Shown here piece by piece: positions 7,194 through 14,072 of a stretch of 15,015 bases of DNA. Both the position numbers and the translations under genes were made by a program. The notes under the pieces were generated by a model, which saw nothing but the letters and a program-made list of their open reading frames with translations, did not search any database and had not been told where the DNA came from. The DNA is taken from NCBI GenBank assembly GCA_017483235.1, contig JAFULE010000070.1, forward strand, positions 1 through 15,015. The letters run 5' to 3'. The DNA comes from Faecalibacterium sp. (lineage in GTDB: Bacteria; Bacillota; Clostridia; Oscillospirales; Ruminococcaceae). How positions within the stretch are numbered: the stretch's first letter is position 1; each line of letters begins with the position of its first letter.

Positions 7194-8789
7194 ATGGATT
7201 TTAACACCCTGGCCTTCCCCTGTTTTTTTGCGGCGGCGGCCCTGCTGTATTACTGCCTGCCCCGCGTGCTGCGGCCTGCCCTTTTGCTGGCGGCCAGCTA
7301 TCTGTTTTATTTGTGGAACCCGCAGAACCGGGCGCTGGCCGGCGTTTTGCTGGGGGCCACACTGGTTACCTGGCTGTGCGGTCTGGCATTGGGCCGGCTT
7401 GCCAATCCATGGCTGCGCCGCGCGGTTCTGGCCGTAGGCTGTGTATTCTGCCTGGGCGGTCTGTTTTATTTTAAGTACTACAACTTCTTTGGTCAGCTTT
7501 TGGGCGGCAGCGGCTTTGTTGCGCTGAAGCTGGCTGCCCCGCTGGGCCTTTCTTACTTCAGCTTTCAAAGCCTGGGCTATGTTATCGACTGTTATCGGGG
7601 CAAATATCCCCCGGTGAAAAACCCCATTCACTATGCGCTGTTTGTCAGCTTTTTCCCCTGCATTTTTACCGGCCCCATCGAGCACGCCGATCATCTGATC
7701 CCTCAGTTCAGCGGCAAGGGCCGCCCCTGGGTAAACTACGATGATATTTCCGGCGGTGCATTCCGCATGTTGTGGGGCTATTTCAAAAAGATGGTTCTGG
7801 CCGACCATCTTGCCGTATTTGTAAAGGCTTACTACTCCGGTGCCATTGCTGCAGGCGGCCCTACCCAGCTTCTGGCCGCAGCACTGTTCAGCCTGCAGCT
7901 GTATTTTGACTTTTCCGGCTGCTGCGACATTGCCATTGGCGGTGCACGGCTGTTTGGTATTCGCCTGCTGGAAAACTTCGACAATCCCTTCCTTGCCACC
8001 AGTTATAACGACTTGTGGAAGCGCTGGCACAAAAGTCTGACCGGCTGGTTCCGCGAGTATCTGTATTTTTCGCTGGGCGGCAGCCGCTGCCCAGTGTGGC
8101 GCTGGGCACTGAACTTTATGGCAGTGTTTGTATTCAGCGGTCTGTGGCATGGTGCCGCCGTTGAGTATCTGTGGTGGGGCATTCTGTGCGGCGTTTTGGT
8201 TCTGGCCGAACGGCTGCCCCAGCGCCTGAAAAAGGAATTTTCTTCTGCTGCCGGCGGCAAGCATGCCCCTGCCGCCGCATCGGCTCCCACCCCCGCAAAA
8301 CCCGCTGCCGGTGGTCGTCAGCTGCGCACCGCAGCGGCCCACCGTACCGGTCAGGCTCGCAGCCATGCCGCACCCGCCGCTGCAAAGGAATCCTCGGTGC
8401 TGCCGACAATCGGCCGCTTTGCCCTCAACTGGCTGCTGCGGATCGTAGTATTCCTGGAATTCAGCTTCTGCTTTATCTTCTTTGCTGCTTCGCTGTATCA
8501 GGCCAAAGACCCTGCCGGCTGTTACACAGTGCTGCTCAGCGGCTGGAACGCCGCCGGGCTGCTGGCTGCCCGGACAGCCCTTGAGCTCAACGGCTTTACC
8601 GGTGCGTTGGCCAAGGTGCTTGTGGTTGGCTCGCTTGCCGTGTTTGCGGTGGAAAGCCGCGGCAACGTGGCGGATTGGATCCGCCGGCAGTGGTTTATCA
8701 TCCGCTGGCCGCTGTACCTGCTGCTGGCGGCGGCGCTGCTGTTCTTTGGCGTATTCGGCCAGTCGGCCTTTATCTATCAGTTGTACTAA
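7194..8789 (+). CDS. MBOAT membrane O-acyltransferase (AlgI/DltB-like)
   Basis: Multi-pass membrane enzyme of the AlgI/DltB/PatA group, which passes an acyl (usually acetyl) group across the membrane for O-acylation of an extracellular glycan. The start is ATG 7194 behind AGGAGG (7179-7184); the frame is open further upstream, but that part overlaps the terminator hairpin. The product is 531 residues. MBOAT signatures are the WKRWHKSLTGWFREYLYF block (H279) and SGLWHGAAVEYLWWG, with the presumed active-site H319. Many hydrophobic helices run from residue 5 to about 347 and again from about 405 to 530. Between them, residues 350-403 form a hydrophilic Ala/Pro/Gly-rich linker with many Lys, Arg and His, which is not a usual part of the family. 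The next gene starts 13 bases after its stop and encodes the expected SGNH-type partner. The acylated substrate is inferred to be the FucNAc-containing glycan. Confidence 0.92.
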   Translation: MDFNTLAFPCFFAAAALLYYCLPRVLRPALLLAASYLFYLWNPQNRALAGVLLGATLVTWLCGLALGRLANPWLRRAVLAVGCVFCLGGLFYFKYYNFFGQLLGGSGFVALKLAAPLGLSYFSFQSLGYVIDCYRGKYPPVKNPIHYALFVSFFPCIFTGPIEHADHLIPQFSGKGRPWVNYDDISGGAFRMLWGYFKKMVLADHLAVFVKAYYSGAIAAGGPTQLLAAALFSLQLYFDFSGCCDIAIGGARLFGIRLLENFDNPFLATSYNDLWKRWHKSLTGWFREYLYFSLGGSRCPVWRWALNFMAVFVFSGLWHGAAVEYLWWGILCGVLVLAERLPQRLKKEFSSAAGGKHAPAAASAPTPAKPAAGGRQLRTAAAHRTGQARSHAAPAAAKESSVLPTIGRFALNWLLRIVVFLEFSFCFIFFAASLYQAKDPAGCYTVLLSGWNAAGLLAARTALELNGFTGALAKVLVVGSLAVFAVESRGNVADWIRRQWFIIRWPLYLLLAAALLFFGVFGQSAFIYQLY

Positions 8790-8802
8790 GGAGGTGTGCC
8801 CT

Positions 8803-10095
8803 GTGTTGAAAAAGATTTTTCGTGTTTTTCAGTTCCTGCTGGCACCCTTTAAACTGGCACTGATCGTTCTGCCCTTTATTACCCTGATGGTTTACACCAA
8901 CTACCGCATCGACTGCAGCGGTTTGTTTCAGGGTGATTTGACCATTCGCACCATTGTAGAGCTGATGCAGGCCGACAAGGCCATCTCGGGCTTTTCGCAG
9001 ATGGATCAGCGCGCCGTTAACGATTTGTACATCAAGCTGATGCCGGAAGATCAGATCCCCGATACGGTGGCGGTGGGTTCCAGCCGCGTGATGCAGATCA
9101 CCAATCAGGTGGCCGGCGGCAGCTTTTACAACGCCGGTGTGACCGGCAGCGATTACAAGGACGTGATGAACAGCTTTTATCTGCTGGAAAAGTACGAAAA
9201 GCTGCCCAAGCGCCTGCTGATCGGTGTAGACCCCTGGGTCTTCCGTTCCGACGCCATCGACCGCCGCACCGATCTGGAGCTGTTTGAAGAATTTCTGTCG
9301 GTTTCGATGGGCAAGCCCAGCGACTATGTAAAGCCCGAGCCCAGCGATGCCTACAAATTCTGGGATGCCGCCGTGCAGAAATACACCGACGGCAAAGCCA
9401 GCCTGACCACCCTGAACATCACCGACGAAACCCTGCCCGCTCTGTTTGACCCCGCTTATTTTCAGGGCAACCTGCTGCACTATCAGGCGCAGCAGGCCAG
9501 CGACAGCGCCATTACCGAGGACGGACAGGTGATCCCCTACCGCGAGGTGGCCGAACAGGAGCTGCAGACCATTGACGAAGAGGTTAAAATGCCCGACGGC
9601 ACCGTGTGGTATGCTTCCAGCTTCCGCAATGCCGGGCTGGACGAGGTTCTGATTGCCGCCATGGGGCAGGCCGGTACCTTTTTGTATATGGTGGGCTACC
9701 CCCAGCTGGAAACCGCCCAGTGTGCCCTGTTTGAAGAGTTTATCGACCATGTACAAAGCCGCGGAGTAGAAGTGGTATTCTTCCTTAGCCCGTATCATCC
9801 CTTTGTGTATCAGCACGTTTACCACAATGACGTTGCCGACCACGCTGGCTTCTTCGAGGTGGAACCGTATCTGCGTGCCTACGCCGCGCAGAAGGGTATT
9901 CCGGTTGTGGGCAGCTATGACCCCGAAGCTCTCGGCCTGACCGAAGAGGACTTTTTTGACGGCCTGCACGTGCGCAGCAGCGGTATCGAAAAATATTTCG
10001 GCGGCTTTGACCCCAGCGGCAGCATTCTGCCCGGCACCGAAGTCGACGGCACCGCACCACTGGCCACCGCCCGCTCGCCGCTGGCTGGCGACTAA
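8803..10095 (+). CDS. Membrane-anchored SGNH-hydrolase-like protein, partner of the MBOAT enzyme
   Basis: A 430-residue protein with one N-terminal membrane anchor (about residues 9-32) and an extracellular domain. GTG 8803 is chosen because AAGGAGG (8788-8794) ends 8 bases before it; the frame is open upstream to 8482, but that part overlaps the MBOAT gene and has no site. The domain has a block-I-like VAVGSSR (G92, S93, S94, R95) followed by FYNAGVTGS, a FFLSPYHPF strand and, near the end, DGLH with D386 and H389. A Ser near the start and an Asp-x-x-His near the end are the catalytic layout of SGNH/GDSL esterases. The AlgJ/AlgX, PatB and DltD partners of MBOAT proteins follow the same plan, so it most likely moves the acyl group onto the sugar. 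Which of the two serines is the nucleophile is not clear. It could act as an esterase instead. Confidence 0.8.
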   Translation: MLKKIFRVFQFLLAPFKLALIVLPFITLMVYTNYRIDCSGLFQGDLTIRTIVELMQADKAISGFSQMDQRAVNDLYIKLMPEDQIPDTVAVGSSRVMQITNQVAGGSFYNAGVTGSDYKDVMNSFYLLEKYEKLPKRLLIGVDPWVFRSDAIDRRTDLELFEEFLSVSMGKPSDYVKPEPSDAYKFWDAAVQKYTDGKASLTTLNITDETLPALFDPAYFQGNLLHYQAQQASDSAITEDGQVIPYREVAEQELQTIDEEVKMPDGTVWYASSFRNAGLDEVLIAAMGQAGTFLYMVGYPQLETAQCALFEEFIDHVQSRGVEVVFFLSPYHPFVYQHVYHNDVADHAGFFEVEPYLRAYAAQKGIPVVGSYDPEALGLTEEDFFDGLHVRSSGIEKYFGGFDPSGSILPGTEVDGTAPLATARSPLAGD

Positions 10096-10176
10096 GCCTT
10101 TGCTCACATCCGCTTTGGGAGCTTACTGTAAGTTTTTCATTTGTTGCAACCATAAGCTGTGCATTTTTCACTTTCG
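10096..10176. other. Gap between the glycan cluster and the leucine promoter
   Basis: No gene is seen. A 4-base-pair stem CTTA/TAAG with a CTG loop followed by TTTTT (about 10122-10137) could be a very weak terminator for the glycan cluster. The A/T-rich bases 10130-10175 may act as an UP-like region for the promoter at 10177. Neither role is well supported. Confidence 0.3.
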
Positions 10177-10205
10177 TTGACTTCCCCCGCCGCAGATGCT
10201 AAAAT
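10177..10205 (+). promoter_or_regulatory. Promoter of the leucine operon
   Basis: TTGACT (10177-10182), a 17-base spacer and TAAAAT (10200-10205), with TG one base upstream of the -10. This is the best sigma-A match in the window (5 of 6 bases in each box). The start point would be near 10212, some 50 bases before T-box stem I and 340 before leuA. Confidence 0.8.
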
Positions 10206-10211
10206 CAACCC

Positions 10212-10507
10212 AATCTGTTTCAAATGCGTTGACGGGGAAAACGCGAGCCCCCGCCTGTTGCAGAGAGCCGCCGGTTGGTGCAAGGCGGTACGGCAAGGCT
10301 CGTTTACTGGCCCCTGAGCGGCAGGGCTGAACTTGCAGTAGGCTCTGACGGATGCCCACCGTTACTGGGGCAGCGATTCGCCAAAAGCCGATCGTGCGAG
10401 TGGCCGTTTTGCAATCGGCAATGAGAGTGGTACCACGGGGTACGCTTGTAAAAACTTACAAGCCCTCGTCTCTCAAGGCAAAAAGCCTTGAAAGACGAGG
10501 GCTTTTT
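10212..10507 (+). promoter_or_regulatory. T-box riboswitch (leucine) controlling leuACDB
   Basis: Leader RNA that binds uncharged tRNA-Leu and then allows read-through. Stem I opens with AGAGAGCC (10262-10269) and closes with GGCTCT (10341-10346). The specifier region reads GAA-CTT-GC-AGTA, placing the leucine codon CTT at 10332-10334. Stem III is GCCGAT/ATCGGC (10387-10392 with 10414-10419). The T-box core AGAGTGGTACCACG is at 10424-10437; its bulge TGGT (10428-10431) would pair with ACCA, matching the A discriminator base of tRNA-Leu. The antiterminator forms from AGAG (10424-10427) with CTCT (10470-10473) and ACG (10435-10437) with CGT (10467-10469). These bases also lie in the left arm of the terminator, so the two folds exclude each other. 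The leader boundaries are estimates from the promoter and the terminator tail. Confidence 0.93.
10461..10507 (+). terminator. Regulated terminator of the leucine T-box
   Basis: Outer stem AGCCCTCGTCT (10461-10471) with AGACGAGGGCT (10493-10503), one C/A mismatch, inner stem TCAAGGC (10473-10479) with GCCTTGA (10485-10491), loop AAAAA, then TTTTT (10503-10507). It forms when the T-box is not occupied by uncharged tRNA. A smaller hairpin CTTGTAA/TTACAAG (10445-10451 and 10456-10462) lies just before it. Confidence 0.93.
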
Positions 10508-10551
10508 CCATTCCACGGGAACATCAATCTTACTTAAAGGAGAAACCAACC

Positions 10552-12213
10552 ATGATGGACTGCACCAAATACGCACCCGGATATTACCCTGTACCCGAAG
10601 GTTACACCGATTGGGTGAAAAAGGATCACATCACCACCGCCCCCACCTTTTGCAGCGTTGACCTGCGGGATGGCAATCAGGCCCTGATCGTACCCATGAG
10701 TCTGGAAGAAAAACTGGAATTCTTCCAGATGCTGGTAAAGATCGGCTTTAAGGAAATTGAGGTTGGCTTCCCTGCCGCCAGCGAAACCGAGTTTGAGTTT
10801 CTGCGCACCTTGATTGACAACGATCTGATCCCTTCCGACGTAACGGTGCAGGTGCTGACCCAGTGCCGCGACCACATCATCCGCAAAACCTTCGAGGCGG
10901 TAAAAGGTGCGCCCAGCGCGGTGATCCACTTCTACAATTCCACCAGCGTGGCCCAGCGCGAGCAGGTATTCAAAAAGAGCAAAGAGCAGATCAAGCAGAT
11001 CGCGGTGGACGGTGCCAAACTGGTCAAGCAGCTGAGCGAGGAATACGAGGGCAATTTCCGCTTTGAATACAGCCCCGAAAGCTTTACCGGCACCGAACCG
11101 GAATACGCGCTGGAGGTGTGCAACGCCGTTCTGGACGTGATGCAGCCCACCGTAGGCAAGCCGATGATCATCAACCTGCCCGCCACCGTGCAGATGAGCC
11201 TGCCCCATGTATACGCCAGCCAGATCGAGTATTTCTCAAAAAACCTGAAGCACCGCAACGCGGTGACCCTGTGCGTGCATCCCCACAACGACCGCGGCAC
11301 CGGCGTGGCCGATGCCGAGCTGGCCGTTCTGGCCGGTGCCCAGCGCGTGGAGTGCTGCCTGTTTGGCAACGGCGAGCGCACCGGCAACGTAGACGCGGTG
11401 ACCCTGGCCATGAATATGTACAGCCATGGTGTTGACCCCCGGCTGGATTTCAGCGATATGCCCGCCATCTGCGAGCTGTACGAGCGGGTGACCCGCATGC
11501 ATGTATACGAGCGCAGCCCCTACGCCGGCGCGCTGGTATTCGCCGCCTTCTCGGGCAGCCATCAGGATGCCATCGCCAAGGGCATGGCATGGCGCAAGGA
11601 AAAGAAGGATCACCGCTGGACCTGCCCCTACCTGCCCATCGACCCGCAGGACATCAACCGCACCTACGACGCCGATGTGATCCGTATCAACAGCCAAAGC
11701 GGCAAGGGCGGCATCGGCTTTGTGCTGGAGCAGCACCACGGCTTCAACCTGCCCCCCAAAATGCGCGAAGAGCTGGGCTACAAGGTCAAGAGCGTTTCGG
11801 ACCACAGCCACAAAGAGCTGTCGCCCGCCGAGGTGTACGAGGTGTTTGCCAAGAACTACCTCAACCGCATCACCCCCATTGCGGTGACCGGTGCCCACTT
11901 TGTGCAGGATAACGGCATCAACGCCACCGTTTCCATTCAGCGGTACGGCATGCTGGAAACCACTGCCGCCCACGGCAACGGTCGTCTGGACGCGGTAGCC
12001 AACGCCATCAGCAACGCCATTGGGCTGGATTTCCATCTGGAAAGCTACAGCGAGCACACCCTGAACGGCGCCCACGGTTCGTCGGCCTATGCAGCCAGCT
12101 ATGTGGGCCTGGTGTGGGGCGACGGCAGCACCACCTGGGGCGCCGGCACCGACACCGACATCATCGTGGCCGGCATCCACGCACTGGTAAGTGCCATCAA
12201 CAACAAGCTGTGA
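10552..12213 (+). CDS. leuA: 2-isopropylmalate synthase (long, type 2 form)
   Basis: First committed step of leucine synthesis: acetyl-CoA plus 2-ketoisovalerate gives 2-isopropylmalate. The 553-residue protein has a DRE-TIM barrel. SVDLRDGNQAL holds R39 and metal ligand D40, the HPHNDRGTG motif holds metal ligands H243 and H245, and FGNGERTGN follows. The C-terminal part from about residue 420 (HFVQDNGINATVSIQRYG onwards to GTDTDIIVAG) is the regulatory LeuA dimer domain that usually binds leucine for feedback inhibition. Length and N-terminal layout match the LeuA2 type of actinobacteria, yeast and some clostridia rather than the E. coli form. The start ATG 10552 lies 9 bases after AGGAG (10538-10542); a second ATG at 10555 is possible but worse spaced. 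Control is by the T-box upstream. Confidence 0.96.
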   Translation: MMDCTKYAPGYYPVPEGYTDWVKKDHITTAPTFCSVDLRDGNQALIVPMSLEEKLEFFQMLVKIGFKEIEVGFPAASETEFEFLRTLIDNDLIPSDVTVQVLTQCRDHIIRKTFEAVKGAPSAVIHFYNSTSVAQREQVFKKSKEQIKQIAVDGAKLVKQLSEEYEGNFRFEYSPESFTGTEPEYALEVCNAVLDVMQPTVGKPMIINLPATVQMSLPHVYASQIEYFSKNLKHRNAVTLCVHPHNDRGTGVADAELAVLAGAQRVECCLFGNGERTGNVDAVTLAMNMYSHGVDPRLDFSDMPAICELYERVTRMHVYERSPYAGALVFAAFSGSHQDAIAKGMAWRKEKKDHRWTCPYLPIDPQDINRTYDADVIRINSQSGKGGIGFVLEQHHGFNLPPKMREELGYKVKSVSDHSHKELSPAEVYEVFAKNYLNRITPIAVTGAHFVQDNGINATVSIQRYGMLETTAAHGNGRLDAVANAISNAIGLDFHLESYSEHTLNGAHGSSAYAASYVGLVWGDGSTTWGAGTDTDIIVAGIHALVSAINNKL

Positions 12214-12216
12214 TTT

Positions 12217-12237
12217 GTTCCTTTTTGAAAAAGGAAC
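12217..12237 (+). other. A/T-type hairpin after leuA
   Basis: GTTCCTTTTT and AAAAAGGAAC form a 10-base inverted repeat around a single G, so in RNA about 8 pairs with a 5-base loop. It begins 3 bases after the leuA stop and has only a weak A-rich, not T-rich, 3' side. It may act as a bidirectional or partial terminator or as an RNA end protector. Confidence 0.55.
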
Positions 12238-12254
12238 CGAAAAACGTTTCAATC

Positions 12255-12278
12255 GCGGGGCAAAATGCTTTGCCCCGC
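12255..12278 (+). other. GC-rich hairpin between leuA and leuC
   Basis: Perfect stem GCGGGGCAAA (12255-12264) with TTTGCCCCGC (12269-12278) around the loop ATGC. No T tract follows; instead the leuC ribosome site GGGGAG begins 5 bases later (12284). It is therefore more likely an mRNA stability element, a modulator of leuC translation or a dispersed intergenic repeat than a terminator. Confidence 0.6.
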
Positions 12279-12297
12279 ACAGAGGGGAGAAACCATT

Positions 12298-13557
12298 ATG
12301 GGCATGACCATGACACAGAAAATTCTTGCCGCACACGCCGGGCTTACCACTGTAAAAGCCGGCCAGCTGATCAATGCTGATCTGGACATTGTGCTGGGCA
12401 ACGACATCACCACCCCGGTGGCCATCAACGAATTCAACAAGGCCGGCTTTGACGGGGTGTTCCACAAGGAAAAGATCGCCATTGTGCTGGACCACTTTGT
12501 GCCCAACAAGGACATCAAAAGCGCCACCCAGTCCAAGCAGTGCCGCGAGTTTGCCAATAAATACGACATCCTCAACTTTTTCGACGTGGGCCAGATGGGC
12601 ATTGAACACGCTCTGCTGCCCGAAAAAGGCATTGTAACCGCCGGCGACTGCGTGATCGGTGCCGACAGCCACACCTGCACCTACGGCGCGCTGGGGGCCT
12701 TTTCCACCGGCGTGGGCAGCACCGACATGGCCGCCGGTATGGCCACCGGCAAGGCATGGTTCAAGGTGCCCGCCGCCATCAAATTTGAACTGACCGGCAA
12801 ATTTGGCCCCATGGTGTCGGGCAAGGATCTGATCCTGCACATCATCGGCATGATCGGTGTGGACGGTGCGCTGTACCGCTCGATGGAATTCACCGGCCCG
12901 GGCGTAGCCAACCTGACCATGGACGACCGGCTGTGCATCTGCAACATGGCCATCGAAGCCGGTGCCAAAAACGGCATCTTCCCGGTGGATGAGGTGACCA
13001 GAAGCTACATGAAGGGACGCGGCAGCCGCACCCCGGTGGAATATGCCGCCGACCCGGATGCCGAGTACGAAAAGACCTATACCATCGATCTTAGCACGCT
13101 GGTGCCCACCGTCAGCTGGCCCCATCTGCCCGAGAATACCCACCCTGCCAGCGAGGGGGCCGACATTGCCATTGATCAGGTGGTGATCGGCAGCTGCACC
13201 AACGGTCGGTTGGAGGACATGGAAGCTGCTTACAACATCCTCAACGGCAAAAAAGTGGCCAAGGGCGTGCGCGCCATCATCATTCCCGGCACCATGGAGG
13301 TGTACAAGGAGTGCATCCTGCGCGGCTGGACCACCGCCTTTATCGACGCCGGCTGCATCGTTTCCACCCCCACCTGCGGCCCCTGTCTGGGCGGCTACAT
13401 GGGCGTTCTGGCCGACGGCGAGCGCTGCGTTTCCACCACCAACCGCAACTTTGTGGGCCGCATGGGCCACACCGGCAGCGAGGTATATCTGGCCAGCCCT
13501 GCCACCGCCGCTGCTTCGGCCATCACCGGCCACATCACCGACCCCCGCACGGTCTGA
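12298..13557 (+). CDS. leuC: 3-isopropylmalate dehydratase large subunit (short, type 2 form)
   Basis: Large subunit of isopropylmalate isomerase, which with LeuD converts 2- to 3-isopropylmalate through a [4Fe-4S] cluster, as in aconitase. The 419 residues match the shorter clostridial/archaeal LeuC2 type rather than the roughly 466-residue enterobacterial one. Cluster ligands are C300 in GSCTNGR and C360 and C363 in TCGPCLGG. Other family blocks are GADSHTCTYGALGAF and GTGVGSTDMA-like STGVGSTDMA. The start is ATG 12298, 8 bases after GGGGAG (12284-12289); the frame extends upstream to 12265 but only through the hairpin. The iron-sulfur cluster suits an anaerobe. Two hairpins separate it from leuA, while leuD follows after 15 bases. 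Confidence 0.96.
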   Translation: MGMTMTQKILAAHAGLTTVKAGQLINADLDIVLGNDITTPVAINEFNKAGFDGVFHKEKIAIVLDHFVPNKDIKSATQSKQCREFANKYDILNFFDVGQMGIEHALLPEKGIVTAGDCVIGADSHTCTYGALGAFSTGVGSTDMAAGMATGKAWFKVPAAIKFELTGKFGPMVSGKDLILHIIGMIGVDGALYRSMEFTGPGVANLTMDDRLCICNMAIEAGAKNGIFPVDEVTRSYMKGRGSRTPVEYAADPDAEYEKTYTIDLSTLVPTVSWPHLPENTHPASEGADIAIDQVVIGSCTNGRLEDMEAAYNILNGKKVAKGVRAIIIPGTMEVYKECILRGWTTAFIDAGCIVSTPTCGPCLGGYMGVLADGERCVSTTNRNFVGRMGHTGSEVYLASPATAAASAITGHITDPRTV

Positions 13558-13572
13558 TTGGAGGAAACAACG

Positions 13573-14058
13573 ATGAATGCAAAAGGTACTGTTTTTAAAT
13601 ATCCCGACAATGTGGACACCGACGTGATCATTCCCGCCCGCTACCTGAACAGTCAGGACGGCAAGGAACTGGCCAGCCATTGCATGGAAGACATCGATCT
13701 GGAATTTGCCAAAAAGGTAAACGAAGGCGACATTATGGTAGGCGGCTGGAACTTCGGCTGCGGTTCTTCCCGCGAGCACGCCCCACTGGCCATCAAATGC
13801 AGCGGCATCAGCTGTGTGATTGCCAAAAGCTTTGCCCGTATCTTCTACCGCAACAGCATCAACATCGGCCTGCCCATTCTGGAATGCGAACCGGCCGCCG
13901 ATGCCATCGAGGCCGGCCACACCGTAACGGTAGATTTTGACACCGGCGTGATCGTAGATGAAACCACGGGGCAGCAGTTTCAGGGCGAGCCGTTCCCGGC
14001 CTTTATTCAGGAGATCATCAAAGCCGGCGGCCTGATGAAGAGCATCCGCAAGCAGTGA
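13573..14058 (+). CDS. leuD: 3-isopropylmalate dehydratase small subunit (short form)
   Basis: Small subunit of isopropylmalate isomerase, giving the swivelling domain that recognises the substrate. It has 161 residues, the usual size of the LeuD2 type that pairs with short LeuC. NVDTDVIIPARYL near the N-terminus and GCGSSREHAP at residues 62-71 are the family signatures, followed by AKSFARIFYRNSINIGLP. The start is ATG 13573 with GGAGG at 13560-13564; a TTG at 13558 is in frame but is part of the ribosome site. It lies 15 bases after leuC and 14 before leuB, with no hairpin, so the three are tightly coupled. Confidence 0.96.
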   Translation: MNAKGTVFKYPDNVDTDVIIPARYLNSQDGKELASHCMEDIDLEFAKKVNEGDIMVGGWNFGCGSSREHAPLAIKCSGISCVIAKSFARIFYRNSINIGLPILECEPAADAIEAGHTVTVDFDTGVIVDETTGQQFQGEPFPAFIQEIIKAGGLMKSIRKQ

Positions 14059-14072
14059 GGGGGCGTTTACCA

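Noticed and set aside
8482..8802. Upstream extension of the SGNH-like gene overlapping the MBOAT gene
   Set aside because: The extension translates to an Arg/Cys/Trp-rich shadow peptide, and the proper start GTG 8803 has AAGGAGG at ideal distance.
10120..10137. Short hairpin plus TTTTT after the SGNH-like gene, as a terminator
   Set aside because: Only 4 base pairs with a 3-base loop, too weak to call with confidence; it is mentioned only in the gap entry.
10352..10537. A 61-codon plus-strand frame in the leader of leuA
   Set aside because: It lies wholly in the T-box RNA and terminator, and has no ribosome site or protein-like sequence.
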